In this document: positions 19,917-30,486 of the stretch, in pieces | Layout of the letters: the number at the start of each line of letters is the position of its first letter | How positions within the stretch are numbered: position 1 is the first letter of the stretch | Assembly: GCA_026932235.1 (NCBI GenBank) | Contig: JAIXKR010000120.1 | Coordinates: 45,377-109,376 of the forward strand | DNA: 64,000 nucleotides | Direction: 5' to 3' | Origin: Burkholderiales bacterium | Lineage (GTDB): Bacteria; Pseudomonadota; Gammaproteobacteria; Burkholderiales; Burkholderiaceae_C | Program-made: the position numbers and the translations under genes | Notes under the pieces: generated by a model | The model's database searches: none | What the model saw: the letters and a program-made list of their open reading frames with translations, nothing else | What the model was told of the DNA's origin: nothing

Positions 19917-21569
19917 TCACAGGAGCGCCCGGCGGAAGTCCGTCAGCAGCGCACCGAAGAACGCGTTGAAGCGTGCCGCAGCGGCACCGTCGATGACGCG
20001 GTGATCCCAGCTCAGCGACAGCGGCTGCACCAGGCGCGGGTGAAAGCCCTTGCCGTCCCAGCGCGGCTCCATGCTGCTCTTGCACACGCCCATGATCGCG
20101 ACCTCGGGGGCGTTGATGATGGGCGTGAAGTAGCGCCCGCCGATGCCGCCCAGGCTGCTGATGCTGAAGCAGCCGCCGCTCATCTCGGCCGGCGAGAGCT
20201 TGCCTTCGCGCGCCTTCTTCGCCAGCTCGGACATCTCGACGCTGATCTGCAGGATGCCCTTGCGGTCGGCGTCCTTGATCACCGGCACCATCAGCCCGTT
20301 GGGCGTGTCCGCGGCAAAGCCGATGTGGAAGTAGTTCTTCAGCACCAGGTGCTCGCCGTCGAGCGAGGCGTTGAACTCGGGGAACTTCTTCAGCGCCGCG
20401 ACGGCGGCCTTGATCATGAAGGCCAGCAGCGTGACCTTGATGCCGCTCTTCTCGTTCTCCTTGTTGAGCTGCAGGCGGAAGGCCTCGAGCTCGGTGATGT
20501 CGCAGTCGTCGTGGTTGGTGACGTGCGGGATCAGCACCCAGTTGCGGTGCAGATTGGCGCCGCTGATCTTCTTGATGCGCGAGAGCTCGCGGCGCTCGAC
20601 CGGGCCGAACTTCGCGAAGTCGACCTGCGGCCAGGGCAGCAGTCCGGGCAGGCCCCCACCCGCCGCCCCTGCGGCCGGAGCGCGCGCCTGTTGCGCGGCC
20701 GTCTGCGCAGCGCCGCTCATCACCTGCTTGACGAATGCCTGCACGTCCTCCTGCGTGATCCGCCCCTTCGGTCCGCTGCCCTTGACCTCCGCCAGCGGCA
20801 CGCCGAACTCGCGTGCGAGCTTGCGGATCGACGGCGAGGCGTGCGGCAGCGCCGCGCTCACCGTCGCGGCAGGGGCGTGCGCGGGCAGCGGCGTCGGCGC
20901 GGCTGCCGGCGCGGGCGCCGCAGTCGGCGCCGCTGTCGGCGCCGCCGCGGGTGCCGCCGGAGCGACTCCGGCCGCAGCCGCCGGTGCGACCGCGGGGGCG
21001 GCCCCCTCGAGGGTCAGCAGCGGCGTGCCTTCCGAGACCCTGTCGCCGAGCCTGACCTTCACTTCGCGCACGACGCCCGCGTGCGACGACGGGATCTCCA
21101 TCGACGCCTTGTCGCTCTCGACCGTGACGAGACTCTGCTCGACCCTCACCGTGTCGCCGGGCTTGACGAAGACCTCGATCACCGCGACGTCCTTGAAGTC
21201 GCCGATGTCGGGAACGAGAACCTCGACGCTGGCCGTCGTCGCAGCGGCGGCAGGGACCGCGGGCGCGCTCGGCGTGGGAGCGGCTGCGGCAGGTGCCGGC
21301 GCGGCCGGCGCGGCCGCAGCCGCAGCCGCGGCGGCGGTCTCGAGCACCGCGATCACGCTGCCCTCGCTGACCTTGTCGCCGAGCGCGACCTTGAGCTCGC
21401 GCAGCACGCCGGCGTGCGAGGACGGGATCTCCATCGACGCCTTGTCGCTCTCGACCGTGATCAGCGACTGCTCGCCGGCGATCGTGTCGCCGGGCTTGAC
21501 GAGCAGTTCGATGACGCCGACGTCCTTGAAGTCGCCGATGTCGGGGACCCTGACTTCAACCAATGCCAT
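19917..21569 (-). CDS. aceF: Pyruvate dehydrogenase E2, dihydrolipoamide acetyltransferase
   Basis: E2 is the core that moves acetyl groups from E1 to CoA. The 550-residue protein carries two lipoyl domains (each with [16 protein letters not shown], lysines near 43 and 160) joined by Ala/Pro-rich swinging linkers. Next comes a peripheral-subunit-binding domain ([20 protein letters not shown]). The catalytic domain ends with [15 protein letters not shown], which contains the active-site histidine and aspartate. A GGGGAG site precedes the ATG. It begins 12 bases after aceE stops and is followed by lpdA. Confidence 0.97.
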   Translation of the reverse strand: MALVEVRVPDIGDFKDVGVIELLVKPGDTIAGEQSLITVESDKASMEIPSSHAGVLRELKVALGDKVSEGSVIAVLETAAAAAAAAAPAAPAPAAAAPTPSAPAVPAAAATTASVEVLVPDIGDFKDVAVIEVFVKPGDTVRVEQSLVTVESDKASMEIPSSHAGVVREVKVRLGDRVSEGTPLLTLEGAAPAVAPAAAAGVAPAAPAAAPTAAPTAAPAPAAAPTPLPAHAPAATVSAALPHASPSIRKLAREFGVPLAEVKGSGPKGRITQEDVQAFVKQVMSGAAQTAAQQARAPAAGAAGGGLPGLLPWPQVDFAKFGPVERRELSRIKKISGANLHRNWVLIPHVTNHDDCDITELEAFRLQLNKENEKSGIKVTLLAFMIKAAVAALKKFPEFNASLDGEHLVLKNYFHIGFAADTPNGLMVPVIKDADRKGILQISVEMSELAKKAREGKLSPAEMSGGCFSISSLGGIGGRYFTPIINAPEVAIMGVCKSSMEPRWDGKGFHPRLVQPLSLSWDHRVIDGAAAARFNAFFGALLTDFRRALL

Positions 21570-21581
21570 GTCGCGCTCCCC

Positions 21582-24287
21582 TCAGGCGTACAGCGGGTTG
21601 ATCTTGTCGACGTCGATGCCGTACTTGCCGATCGCCTCGGCGACCTTGGCAAGCGCCAGCTTGCCATCGTCGGCCAGGCTCTTGAGCGCGGCCACGGCGA
21701 TGTAGTGGCGGTCGACCTCGAAGTGCTCGCGCAGGCGGTAGCGGAAATCGCTGCGGCCGAAGCCGTCGGTGCCGAGCACCGTGTAACGGCGGCCATCGGG
21801 GATGAACGGGCGGATCTGCTCGGCGTAGTTCTTCAGGTAGTCGGTCGAGGCGATCACGGGACCCGGATGCGCGCCCAACTGCTGCGCGACGAAGGGCAGG
21901 CGCGGCTGCTCGAGCGGGTGCAGCAGGTTCCAGCGTGCGGCCTCCTGGCCGTCGCGCGTGAGTTCGTTGAAGCTCGGGCAGCTCCAGACGTCGGCCTGCA
22001 CGCCCCAGTCGGCGGCGAGCAGCTTCTGCGCTTCGAGCGACTCGCGCAGGATCGATCCCGAGCCGAGCAACTGCACGCGCCGCTCGCCCTCGGCACCGGG
22101 TTTGCACAAATACATGCCCTTGAGGATCTGCGCCTCGGTCCCGGGCTGCAGGCCGGGCATGGCGTAGTTCTCGTTGAGCAGGGTGATGTAGTAGAAGACG
22201 TCCTCCTGCCTCTCGACCATGCGCTTGAGGCCCTCGTGCAGGATCACGCCGACCTCGTGCGCAAAGCTCGGGTCGTAGCTGATGCAGCACGGGATCGTGC
22301 CCGCCAGGATGTGGCTGTGCCCGTCCTCGTGCTGCAGTCCTTCGCCGTTGAGCGTCGTGCGCCCGGAGGTGCCGCCGAGGATGAAGCCGCGCGCCAGCAT
22401 GTCCCCCGCGGCCCAGGCGAAGTCGCCGAAGCGCTGGAAGCCGAACATCGAGTAGTAGATGAAGAAGGGGATCATGATGCGGTTGTTCGTCGAGTACGAC
22501 GTCGCCGCGGCGATCCACGAGCACATGCCGCCGGCCTCGGTGATCCCCTCCTGCAGGATCTGGCCGTCGGCGGCCTCCTTGTAATACATCACCTGGTCGC
22601 GATCGACCGGCGTGTAGAGCTGTCCCCGGGGGTTGTAGATGCCGATCTGCCGGAACAGCCCCTCCATGCCGAAGGTGCGCGCCTCGTCGACGAGGATGGG
22701 CACGACGCGCGGCCCGAGCGCCTTGTCGCGCAGCAGCTGCGTGAGGAAGCGCACGTAGGCCTGCGTGGTGCTGATCTCGCGCCCTTCGACGGTGGGCTCG
22801 AGCACGGCCTTGAATGTCTCGAGCGCAGGCACCGTGAAGCTCTCGTCGGCCTTCTCGCGGCGCACCGGCAGGTAGCCGCCCAGCGCCTTGCGCCGCTCGT
22901 GCAGGTAGCGCATCTCGGGCGTATCCTCGGCCGGCTTGTAATAGGGCAGCTTGTCGAGTTCGCTGTCGGGGATCGGGATGTTGAAGCGGTCGCGGATGTA
23001 GCGGATGTCCTCCTCGTCCAGCAGCTTGGTCTGGTGCACGGTGTTCTTGGCCTCGCCGGCCTTGCCCATGCCGTAGCCCTTGACCGTCTTCACCAGCAGC
23101 ACGGTCGGTTGGCCCTTGTGCTCGTTGGCCGCGTGGAAGGCCGCGTACACCTTCTCGGGGTCGTGGCCGCCGCGGCGCAGCTCCCAGATGTCCTCGTCGG
23201 TCAGGTGCTCGACGAGCTTGGCGGTCTCCGGGTGGCGTCCGAAGAAGTGCTTGCGGATGTAGGCGCCGTCCTTGGAGCGGTAGGTCTGGTAGTCGCCGTC
23301 CAGCGTCTCCATCATCAGCTGGCGCAGCTTGCCGTCCTTGTCGCGGCGCAGCAGGTCGTCCCAACCCTTGCCCCAGAGCAGCTTGATGACGTGCCAGCCG
23401 GCGCCGCGGAAGTCGCCCTCGAGCTCCTGGATGATCTTGCCGTTGCCGCGCACCGGGCCGTCCAGGCGCTGCAGGTTGCAGTTGATGACGAAGATCAGGT
23501 TGTCGAGGTTCTCGCGCGACGCCAGCGTGATGGCGCCACGGCTCTCGGGCTCGTCCATCTCGCCGTCGCCGAGGAAGACCCAGACGCGGCGGTTGTCGGT
23601 CTTGGCGATGCCGCGCGCGTGCAGGTACTTCATGAAGCGCGCCTGGTAGATCGCCATCATCGGACCCAGGCCCATGCTCACGGTCGAGTATTGCCAGAAG
23701 CCCGGCATCAGGTGCGGGTGCGGATAGCTGGACAAGCCCTTGCCGTGAACCTCCTGCCGGAAGTTCTCGAGCTGCTCCTCGGTGATGCGGCCCTCGAGGT
23801 AGGCGCGCGCGTAGATGCCCGGCGCGCTGTGGCCCTGGAAGTAGATGCAGTCGCCGCCGTGGTCCTCGCTCTCGGCGTGCCAGAAGTGGTTGAAGCCCGC
23901 ACCCCACATGCTCGCCAGCGAGGCGAAGGAGCCGATGTGGCCGCCCAGCGTGCCGCCGTCCGCGGGGTGGATGCGGTTGGCGCGCACGACCATGGCCATC
24001 GCGTTCCAGCGCATGTACGCGCGCAGGCGCTTCTCGATGGCGATGTTGCCGGGACAGCGCGCCTCCTGCTCCGGCTCGATCGTGTTGACGTAGCCGGTGT
24101 TGGCGGAGAACGGCAGGTCGATGCTGCTCTGGCGCGCGTGCTCGAGCAGGTTCTCCAGCAGGAAATGGGCGCGCTCGGGACCTTCGCGCTCGATCACCGC
24201 CGAAAGGGCATCGAGCCATTCGCGCGTCTCCTGCGCGTCGGTGTCGTTGGCAGCGAGGCCGGGGACGGACTGGGGCACGGCGGACAT
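21582..24287 (-). CDS. aceE: Pyruvate dehydrogenase E1, homodimeric type
   Basis: This TPP enzyme decarboxylates pyruvate and acetylates the lipoyl arms of E2. The 901-residue length is typical of the single-chain E1 of gamma/beta-proteobacteria. The TPP motif reads GDGEMDEPESRG and is followed by LIFVINCNLQR. GFNHFWHAESEDHGGD and the late segment beginning VLGTDGFGRSDFR are further E1 hallmarks. I start at the ATG at 24287 (MSAVPQSVPGL) because AGGAGA lies 8 bases upstream; a longer in-frame start would run through the operator region. It heads the aceE-aceF-lpdA operon. Confidence 0.97.
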   Translation of the reverse strand: MSAVPQSVPGLAANDTDAQETREWLDALSAVIEREGPERAHFLLENLLEHARQSSIDLPFSANTGYVNTIEPEQEARCPGNIAIEKRLRAYMRWNAMAMVVRANRIHPADGGTLGGHIGSFASLASMWGAGFNHFWHAESEDHGGDCIYFQGHSAPGIYARAYLEGRITEEQLENFRQEVHGKGLSSYPHPHLMPGFWQYSTVSMGLGPMMAIYQARFMKYLHARGIAKTDNRRVWVFLGDGEMDEPESRGAITLASRENLDNLIFVINCNLQRLDGPVRGNGKIIQELEGDFRGAGWHVIKLLWGKGWDDLLRRDKDGKLRQLMMETLDGDYQTYRSKDGAYIRKHFFGRHPETAKLVEHLTDEDIWELRRGGHDPEKVYAAFHAANEHKGQPTVLLVKTVKGYGMGKAGEAKNTVHQTKLLDEEDIRYIRDRFNIPIPDSELDKLPYYKPAEDTPEMRYLHERRKALGGYLPVRREKADESFTVPALETFKAVLEPTVEGREISTTQAYVRFLTQLLRDKALGPRVVPILVDEARTFGMEGLFRQIGIYNPRGQLYTPVDRDQVMYYKEAADGQILQEGITEAGGMCSWIAAATSYSTNNRIMIPFFIYYSMFGFQRFGDFAWAAGDMLARGFILGGTSGRTTLNGEGLQHEDGHSHILAGTIPCCISYDPSFAHEVGVILHEGLKRMVERQEDVFYYITLLNENYAMPGLQPGTEAQILKGMYLCKPGAEGERRVQLLGSGSILRESLEAQKLLAADWGVQADVWSCPSFNELTRDGQEAARWNLLHPLEQPRLPFVAQQLGAHPGPVIASTDYLKNYAEQIRPFIPDGRRYTVLGTDGFGRSDFRYRLREHFEVDRHYIAVAALKSLADDGKLALAKVAEAIGKYGIDVDKINPLYA

Positions 24288-24352
24288 GCTTGTCTCCTGG
24301 TCGGTTCGGTGATCTCGTGGGTCGGGATTGGCAAGTTTGACGAGTTTGACAC

Positions 24353-24367
24353 AAACGAGCATCGTTT
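24353..24367. promoter_or_regulatory. Palindrome between aceE and the histidine kinase gene
   Basis: AAACGA-GCA-TCGTTT is a perfect 6-bp inverted repeat with a 3-base centre, 66 bp upstream of the aceE start and in the divergent promoter region. It lies within an unusually AT-rich stretch for this genome. It is a candidate operator for a dimeric regulator of the pdh genes, perhaps the response regulator at 27025, but nothing in the sequence names the protein. Confidence 0.5.
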
Positions 24368-24448
24368 CAAATCATGCGTTTAATTTTCATATCATGAATT
24401 GCGAGATTCCGGTTTTCGGGATTCCGGTCCCCTCGGGATAATTCCCCC

Positions 24449-27028
24449 ATGCCGTCGTCGCCTCCGCATCGCGCCCCCGCCGCCGCGGTCCTTCCCGCGG
24501 CGCGCCGGTTCTTCGGCCTGTGGTGGAGGCGCCAGTCGCCTGCGCGCCAGGACCGCTTCGCGACGCTGGCGCCCTTGATCTCGGTACTCCTCTTCCTGGC
24601 CGCGATCATTTCCGCCTTTTGGTACCTGCGCAACGAGGAATTCGAGCGCGAGACCGATCTGGTGCGCAGCGACACCGAGATCACGCAGCAGCAGATCAAC
24701 CTGCGCCTGATGCAGAACGTGGAGCAACTCACCCGCATGGCACGCGAACTGTTGACGCGCGAGGTGAACGCCGCCGGCTTCGCCGCCCTCGCGGACGAAT
24801 TCGCGCGCGATCGGCCGGAGGTGCGCCACCTGAGCTGGCTCGACGCGAGGCGCCGTGTCAAGGCCAGCCACTACCCGCGCCTCTACCTGCCCGAGTCCAA
24901 CGTGGCCGAGTCGCTCGGCGAACCGGCCTCGCCGGTGACCAGCCTGCCGCGCGCCGGCGAAGACAGCGCCGCCGAGCACGCGTTTCGCGAGGCCTTGCGC
25001 AGCCGCCAGCCGGCGTACTCGCGCGCCTTCGACACGCCCGCGGGCGAACCCGTCTTCCAGCTCTACCTTCCACTGCAGGACCGGCAGGGATTCCTCGGCA
25101 CGCTGCTCGTCGAGTACGCCGTGCCCACGCTGCTGCGCCAGTACGTCCCGCCCGACGTCGCCAAGCGGCGCACGATCGCCGTCGTCGATGCCGGCCAGCA
25201 CGTGCTGGCGAGCATCGCCGGCGACGGCCCGGCCGTGTCCGGCAGCGGCGCGCCCATCCTGGCCACGGCGCCGCTGGGCCCGCCTGTGCTGGGGCTGACG
25301 CTGCGTGCGCAGGGCTGGCGCACGTCGATCGGCCTCATCGGCAACACCCTGTTCTGGATGGTGGTCGCGTTGTCGGTGCTCACCGTCTGGATGTTGCTGG
25401 GCGCCTGGCGCCACATGCGCCGGCGCACGCAGATCCAGGAGACCCTGGTGCAGGAGACCAACTTCCGCCGCGCGATGGAGAACTCCATGCCCACCGGCAT
25501 GCGCGCGCTCGACCTCGAGGGACGCATCACCTACGTCAACGCCGCGTTCTGCCAGATGACCGGCTTCGGCGAGTCCGAACTCGTCGGCTGCCTGCCGCCC
25601 TACCCCTACTGGCCACCCGAGCGCGCGGAGGAGAACACCCGGCTGCTGCACCAGGAACTGCTCGGGCGCAGCCCGGCCGGAGGCATCGAAGTGAAGCTCC
25701 AGCGCAAGGACGGCAGCCGCTTCGATGCGCGCATGTACGTCAGCCCGCTGATCGATCCGCGCGGCCAGCAGACCGGCTGGATGACGAGCATGACCAACAT
25801 CACCGAGGCCAAGCGGATCCGCGACCAGCTCTCGGCGAGTCACGAGCGCTTCACCACCGTGCTCGAAGGGCTGGATGCCTCGGTCTCCGTGCTCTCGGTG
25901 CAGCAGGGCGAACTCCTCTTCACCAACCGCAGCTACCGCCTCTGGTTCGGCGGCAGTGCCGAGGGCCACTCGCTGCTGGCGGGAAACGAAACACAGGACT
26001 ACGGCGCGCGCAACGAGGACAGCGTCGACCACCTCTCGGGGCTGCCGGCGCAGGCGCTGACCGAGGTCGGGACGCACCCGCGCGAAGTCTTCGTCGAAGG
26101 CACGAACAAGTGGTTCGACGTGCGCGCGCGCTACCTGCAGTGGACGGACGGCCGCCTGGCGCAGATGCTGATCGCCACCGACATCAGCGCACGCCGCCGC
26201 GCCGAGGCGCAGGCCGCGGCGCAGGCCGAGAAGGCGCAGGTGACGAGCCGCCTGGTGACGATGGGGGAGATGGCCAGTTCCGTCGCCCACGAGCTCAACC
26301 AGCCGCTGACGGCCATCACCAACTACTGCAACGGCATGGTCTCGCGCGTGCAGGGCGACACCATCGAACGCGAGGACCTCGTCGCGGCGCTGCGCAAGAC
26401 GGCGCACCAGGCCGAGCGCGCCGGCCAGATCATCAAGCGCGTGCGCGCCTTCGTGAAGCGCAGCGAGCCCCAGCGCCAGCCCGCGCATGCGGGGCAGATC
26501 GTCGAAGACGCGGTCGACCTGGCGGGAATCGAGCTGCGTCGGCGCAACGTGCGCATCCAGACCTACGTCGCGCAGCACCTGCCGGAACTGATGGTGGACC
26601 CCATCCTCATCGAGCAGGTCGTGCTCAACCTGCTGAAGAACGCCGCCGAGGCCATCGACGACGCCGGCCTGCCCAGCGTGCGGCGCCAGATCGAGCTGCG
26701 CGTGGTGCCGCGCCACACCGCCGACGAAGGCGGCGTGATCGAGTTCAGCGTCACCGACTCGGGCCCGGGGCTGAAGGAGGAAGTCATCGGCCGGCTCTAC
26801 GAGGCCTTCTTCTCGACCAAGGCCGAAGGGCTGGGAATCGGGCTCTCGCTGTGCCGCTCGATCGTCGAGTCGCACCGCGGCCGGATGCGCGCACGGAACC
26901 TCTACAATTCGGACATCATCGTCGGCTGCTGCTTCACCTTCACCTTGCCGGTGGAGCGCGCGGCCCGGCCCGAGGCACACATGCCGCCCGTCGGCGCTGC
27001 CGCAAACCCAGCCCTCACTCCGGAATGA
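24449..27028 (+). CDS. Membrane-bound PAS sensor histidine kinase
   Basis: The 859-residue kinase has a membrane helix at about 42-60, a periplasmic sensor of about 230 residues and a second helix around 292-312 ([20 protein letters not shown]). Two PAS domains follow (the first begins [20 protein letters not shown]). The HisKA site is [17 protein letters not shown], with the phospho-accepting histidine near 611. The ATPase domain shows the N box [11 protein letters not shown], the G1 box TDSGPGL and the G2 box GLGIGLSLC. The HELNQPL form is typical of FixL/DctB-type kinases. It overlaps its response regulator by ATGA and is divergent from aceE, which suggests a pyruvate or redox-related signal. 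Confidence 0.93.
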   Translation: MPSSPPHRAPAAAVLPAARRFFGLWWRRQSPARQDRFATLAPLISVLLFLAAIISAFWYLRNEEFERETDLVRSDTEITQQQINLRLMQNVEQLTRMARELLTREVNAAGFAALADEFARDRPEVRHLSWLDARRRVKASHYPRLYLPESNVAESLGEPASPVTSLPRAGEDSAAEHAFREALRSRQPAYSRAFDTPAGEPVFQLYLPLQDRQGFLGTLLVEYAVPTLLRQYVPPDVAKRRTIAVVDAGQHVLASIAGDGPAVSGSGAPILATAPLGPPVLGLTLRAQGWRTSIGLIGNTLFWMVVALSVLTVWMLLGAWRHMRRRTQIQETLVQETNFRRAMENSMPTGMRALDLEGRITYVNAAFCQMTGFGESELVGCLPPYPYWPPERAEENTRLLHQELLGRSPAGGIEVKLQRKDGSRFDARMYVSPLIDPRGQQTGWMTSMTNITEAKRIRDQLSASHERFTTVLEGLDASVSVLSVQQGELLFTNRSYRLWFGGSAEGHSLLAGNETQDYGARNEDSVDHLSGLPAQALTEVGTHPREVFVEGTNKWFDVRARYLQWTDGRLAQMLIATDISARRRAEAQAAAQAEKAQVTSRLVTMGEMASSVAHELNQPLTAITNYCNGMVSRVQGDTIEREDLVAALRKTAHQAERAGQIIKRVRAFVKRSEPQRQPAHAGQIVEDAVDLAGIELRRRNVRIQTYVAQHLPELMVDPILIEQVVLNLLKNAAEAIDDAGLPSVRRQIELRVVPRHTADEGGVIEFSVTDSGPGLKEEVIGRLYEAFFSTKAEGLGIGLSLCRSIVESHRGRMRARNLYNSDIIVGCCFTFTLPVERAARPEAHMPPVGAAANPALTPE

Positions 27029-27648
27029 GCCTGATCCCCAAGAAAGGCACCGTCTACGTGGTCGACGACGACGAGGCGGTACGCGACTCCCTGCAATGGC
27101 TGCTGGAAGGCAAGGACTACCGCGTCAAGTGCTTCGATTCCTCGGAATCCTTCCTCGCTCGCTTCGATCCGCGCGAGGTCGCCTGCCTGATCGCCGACAT
27201 CCGCATGGAAGGCATGAGCGGACTCGAGCTCCAGGACCGTCTGGTCGAGCGCAAGAGCCCGCTGCCGATCGTCTTCATCACCGGCCACGGCGACGTGCCG
27301 ATGGCCGTGACGACGATGAAGAAGGGCGCCATGGACTTCATCGAGAAGCCGTTCAAGGAGACGGAGCTTCTGGGTCTGGTCGAGCGCATGCTGGAGCAGG
27401 CGCGCAACGCCTTCAGCCAGCACCAGGAGCAGGCCAGCCGCGACGCGCTGCTCTCGCGCCTGACGACGCGCGAGGCGCAGGTGCTCGAGCGCATCGTCGC
27501 CGGCCGCCTGAACAAGCAGATCGCCGACGACCTGGGCATCAGCATCAAGACGGTCGAGGCGCATCGCGCCAACATCATGGAGAAGCTGAATGCCAACACC
27601 GTGGCCGACCTGCTGAAGATCGCGCTCGGCGCCCCGGCCAGGACCTGA
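27025..27648 (+). CDS. FixJ-family response regulator
   Basis: The 207-residue regulator has a receiver domain with the acidic pocket [10 protein letters not shown], the phospho-accepting aspartate in [13 protein letters not shown] (about residue 57), and the lysine in FIEKPFKE. A LuxR-type helix-turn-helix lies at about 150-200 ([20 protein letters not shown], then [11 protein letters not shown]). Its ATG overlaps the kinase stop (ATGA), so it is coupled to that kinase. The nearest plausible targets are the divergent pdh operon and its own operon. Confidence 0.95.
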   Translation: MSLIPKKGTVYVVDDDEAVRDSLQWLLEGKDYRVKCFDSSESFLARFDPREVACLIADIRMEGMSGLELQDRLVERKSPLPIVFITGHGDVPMAVTTMKKGAMDFIEKPFKETELLGLVERMLEQARNAFSQHQEQASRDALLSRLTTREAQVLERIVAGRLNKQIADDLGISIKTVEAHRANIMEKLNANTVADLLKIALGAPART

Positions 27649-27755
27649 GGCTGGGGGCGCTGCGCGCGGGCGCGGCGAGGCTTCTCCGGTCGTCACCGGG
27701 GACCGCATGCGCGGTGGCCGGTGCGATCATCGCACCGACGCTTCGGAACAAGACC

Positions 27756-28619
27756 ATGACGGCTCGACTCATCGACGGCAACGCGCTCGCGCGGCAGACG
27801 CGCGCCGAACTGGCGACGCGCGTGGCGGACCTCGCCGCGAGCGGCCTGCGGCCGGCTCTGGCGGTCATCCTCGTCGGCGACGACGCGGCCTCGCAGGTCT
27901 ACGTCAGGCACAAGGTCGCCGACTGCGAGGGCGTGGGCATGCGCTCCATCCTCGACCGCCTGCCGGCGCAGACCACGGAGGCGGCGCTGCTGGCGCGAAT
28001 CCAGGCGCTGAACGCCGACGCCACGGTGCACGGCATTCTCGTGCAGCTGCCGCTGCCGGCGCACATCGACACCCACAAGGTCATCGCGACGATCGCGCCC
28101 TCCAAGGACGTCGACGGCTTCCACCTCGCCAACGCCGGCGCGCTGATGGTCGGGCAGCATGGCTTTCGCCCCTGCACCCCCTACGGCTGCATGCGCATGC
28201 TGCAGTCCGCGGGAATCGAGGCGCGCGGTCGCCACGCCGTGGTCGTGGGGCGCAGCAACATCGTCGGCAAGCCCATGGCCATGCTGCTGCTGCAGGCCAA
28301 CGCCACCGTCACCATCTGCCACAGCGCCACCCCCGACCTGGGCGCCTTCACGCGCCAGGCCGACATCCTCGTGGCGGCCGTCGGCCGCCGCGACACGATC
28401 CGCGCCGACATGGTCAAGCCCGGCGCCGTCGTCATCGACGTCGGCATGAACCGCAACGAGGAGGGCAAGCTCTGCGGTGACGTCGACTTCGACGCCGTGC
28501 GCGAGGTTGCCGGCTGGATCACGCCGGTCCCCGGCGGCGTGGGGCCGATGACGCGCGCGATGCTGCTCGTGAACACGCTCGAGGCCGCAGAGGACGCGGC
28601 GCGGGCGCGCGCCCGATAA
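27756..28619 (+). CDS. folD: Bifunctional methylenetetrahydrofolate dehydrogenase/cyclohydrolase
   Basis: FolD interconverts 5,10-methylene-, 5,10-methenyl- and 10-formyl-tetrahydrofolate with NADP+. The 287-residue protein is of standard length. It has the catalytic tyrosine/lysine segment [25 protein letters not shown], the dinucleotide-binding [14 protein letters not shown] and the signature [15 protein letters not shown]. One-carbon units released by the glycine cleavage operon in this window feed this enzyme, but the genes are 19 kb apart. Confidence 0.97.
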   Translation: MTARLIDGNALARQTRAELATRVADLAASGLRPALAVILVGDDAASQVYVRHKVADCEGVGMRSILDRLPAQTTEAALLARIQALNADATVHGILVQLPLPAHIDTHKVIATIAPSKDVDGFHLANAGALMVGQHGFRPCTPYGCMRMLQSAGIEARGRHAVVVGRSNIVGKPMAMLLLQANATVTICHSATPDLGAFTRQADILVAAVGRRDTIRADMVKPGAVVIDVGMNRNEEGKLCGDVDFDAVREVAGWITPVPGGVGPMTRAMLLVNTLEAAEDAARARAR

Positions 28620-28649
28620 TCGGCCCCTCTCACGTCGAAGGAGCGTCTC

Positions 28650-29285
28650 ATGCCCCCGGCAAAGCTGCTCGTCGCCGCGCTGGCCGCCACGCTGGTCGCT
28701 CCGGTGCTGGCCCAGTACAAGGTCATCGACGCCAATGGGCGCGTGACCTACACCGACCGGCCGCCCAGTGCGGAGGGCGCCAAGGTCGTTCCCATGAGCC
28801 GCGGCGGCGTCACGGCCGAGGCCGACTCCAGCGCCGCTGCCCTCCCCTACGACCTGCGGCAGATCGTCGCGCGCTACCCCGTGACGCTCTACACCGGCCC
28901 CAACTGCACGCCCTGCGAGGCCGGGCGCCAGCTGCTGCAGCAACGCGGCATACCCTACAGCGAGCGCCTGGTCCTGAACGAGGACGACAGTGACGCGCTC
29001 GAGCGCCTAAGCGGCGGCCGCGTCCTGCCTTCGCTCGGCGTGGGTTCGCAGGCGCTGCGCGGGTTCGGTGCGTCCGACTGGTCGAGCTATCTCGATGCGG
29101 CGGGCTACCCGCGCGAATCGCGCCTGCCGCGGACCTGGCAGCCCGCGGCGGCAAGTCCGCTGGTGGCGCGGACGAGCCCGGCGGCACAGGCGCCGGCGCC
29201 GGCGGCCCCGGCCGCGCGCGCACCGCGCCCCGCGCCCGACGAGGGGGAGGGGCAACCCGGGCCCGCATCGACGATCAGGTTCTGA
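28650..29285 (+). CDS. Secreted DUF4124-glutaredoxin-like protein
   Basis: The 211-residue protein has a signal peptide (cleavage likely after VLA at residue 21) and a DUF4124 domain (QYKVIDANGRVTYTDRPPS). A thioredoxin-fold/glutaredoxin-like domain with a CxxC pair (LYTGPNCTPCEAGRQLL, about 77-95) follows, then a Pro/Ala-rich tail. DUF4124 proteins are common, poorly understood periplasmic proteins of proteobacteria. The joined glutaredoxin domain suggests thiol chemistry in the periplasm. GAAGGAG precedes the ATG. Its 3' end overlaps that of the convergent MFS gene by 11 bases. Confidence 0.88.
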   Translation: MPPAKLLVAALAATLVAPVLAQYKVIDANGRVTYTDRPPSAEGAKVVPMSRGGVTAEADSSAAALPYDLRQIVARYPVTLYTGPNCTPCEAGRQLLQQRGIPYSERLVLNEDDSDALERLSGGRVLPSLGVGSQALRGFGASDWSSYLDAAGYPRESRLPRTWQPAAASPLVARTSPAAQAPAPAAPAARAPRPAPDEGEGQPGPASTIRF

Positions 29286-30486
29286 CGCGCGCGATCCGCC
29301 GCGTGAGCCAGGCGCCGCCGCCGACGAGGCCGCCGACACCCCAGAACAGTACGGCGGCGCCCGCGGCGCTGCCCAGTGCACCGAAGATCAGGGGCATCAG
29401 CGTGCTCGAGGTGTTGATCGCCATCGAGCGGAAGGCCAGCGACTCGCCGTGGCGCCCGTCGGGCGTGACGTGGTGCAGCGTCGTCATGATGATGGGCTGC
29501 GCAACGCCCAGCGTCACCCCCAGCAGCGCCGCGCAGACGCCCATCACCCAGGGCTGCGTCGCCAACGGATAGGCGGCGAATACGAGGGCGGAGCCGAGCA
29601 TCGCAGCGCCCAGCACCTCGGCGCCTTCGATGCTTTCGGCGATCAGCGGCACGAGCAGGCGGATCACCGTCACCGAGAGCGTGAAGGTGCCGAGGATGAA
29701 GCCGATGGTGCTCGCGCTGAAGCCACGCTCGTGCCCGAGGACGGGGACGGCGAAGGCGTGCACGTCCCAGCACATGGAGAACAGCCAGTTCACCGCCAGC
29801 AGACGCTTCATGCCCGGCGCGGCGAGCAAGCCCCAGGCGGTGCGCGACCCGTGCCCGGCCGCTGGCGCATGCGGCAGCACCGGCACGCGGCGCGCGGTGG
29901 CCAGCGTCGCCAGCGGCAGCAGCAGCAGCAGCAGGTAGGCACCCGTAAAGCCGGTGGCATCGATCATGATGCCCGTGAGCACCGGCCCGACGACGTTGCT
30001 GAACGCCGGCGCCACGCCCAGCCAGCTGAAGATGCGCATGCGCTCGGTGGCGTCGCGAGCCCCAAGCCCCGCCGTGCGCTGGATCGTCAGCATGCCGACG
30101 TTGGCGGCGCTGCCGCTCAGGCTCGCCGCCGCACACAAGGCCGCGATCGCCCAGGCCCCGGGCAGCCGCGTCGAGGCAACCGCCGCGGCCATTCCCGCCA
30201 GCGCCAGGCCTGCGGCCAGGCGTACCGGCCTGTGGTAGCCGAGCCGGTCGGCCAGGCGTCCGGCGTGGAGCGCCAGCACGACCGGGGCGGCGGCGAACAG
30301 CGCCAGCAGCACGCCCACGGTCCAGGCGCTGGTCCCCATGCGCAGCGCCTGCAGCGGCGTCGCCATGCGCAAGCCCGCCATCGCCGCATGCAGCCCGAGC
30401 TGGCCAACGATGAGAGCCGCCAGCACGCGGTTGTCGATGGTGGCGCCGGTTTGCGCGGGCGCCGGCGCGCTGCCGGGTTCAGCCAT
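29275..30486 (-). CDS. Major facilitator superfamily transporter
   Basis: The 403-residue protein shows about twelve hydrophobic segments and the MFS loop 2-3 motif as DAWPTG-like HAGRLADRLGYHRPVRLA (about residues 75-92). The substrate is unknown. Its start overlaps the end of the upstream rmuC gene by 8 bases. It ends convergent with the DUF4124 gene. There is no regulator or pathway context that would indicate the substrate. Confidence 0.85.
   Translation of the reverse strand: MAEPGSAPAPAQTGATIDNRVLAALIVGQLGLHAAMAGLRMATPLQALRMGTSAWTVGVLLALFAAAPVVLALHAGRLADRLGYHRPVRLAAGLALAGMAAAVASTRLPGAWAIAALCAAASLSGSAANVGMLTIQRTAGLGARDATERMRIFSWLGVAPAFSNVVGPVLTGIMIDATGFTGAYLLLLLLPLATLATARRVPVLPHAPAAGHGSRTAWGLLAAPGMKRLLAVNWLFSMCWDVHAFAVPVLGHERGFSASTIGFILGTFTLSVTVIRLLVPLIAESIEGAEVLGAAMLGSALVFAAYPLATQPWVMGVCAALLGVTLGVAQPIIMTTLHHVTPDGRHGESLAFRSMAINTSSTLMPLIFGALGSAAGAAVLFWGVGGLVGGGAWLTRRIARVRT

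Noticed and set aside
17580..24383. Open plus-strand frame of 2267 codons
   Set aside because: It is antisense to the pdh genes, the Arg/His/Asp-rich product is typical of a GC-rich shadow frame, and the true genes on the minus strand have full motifs.
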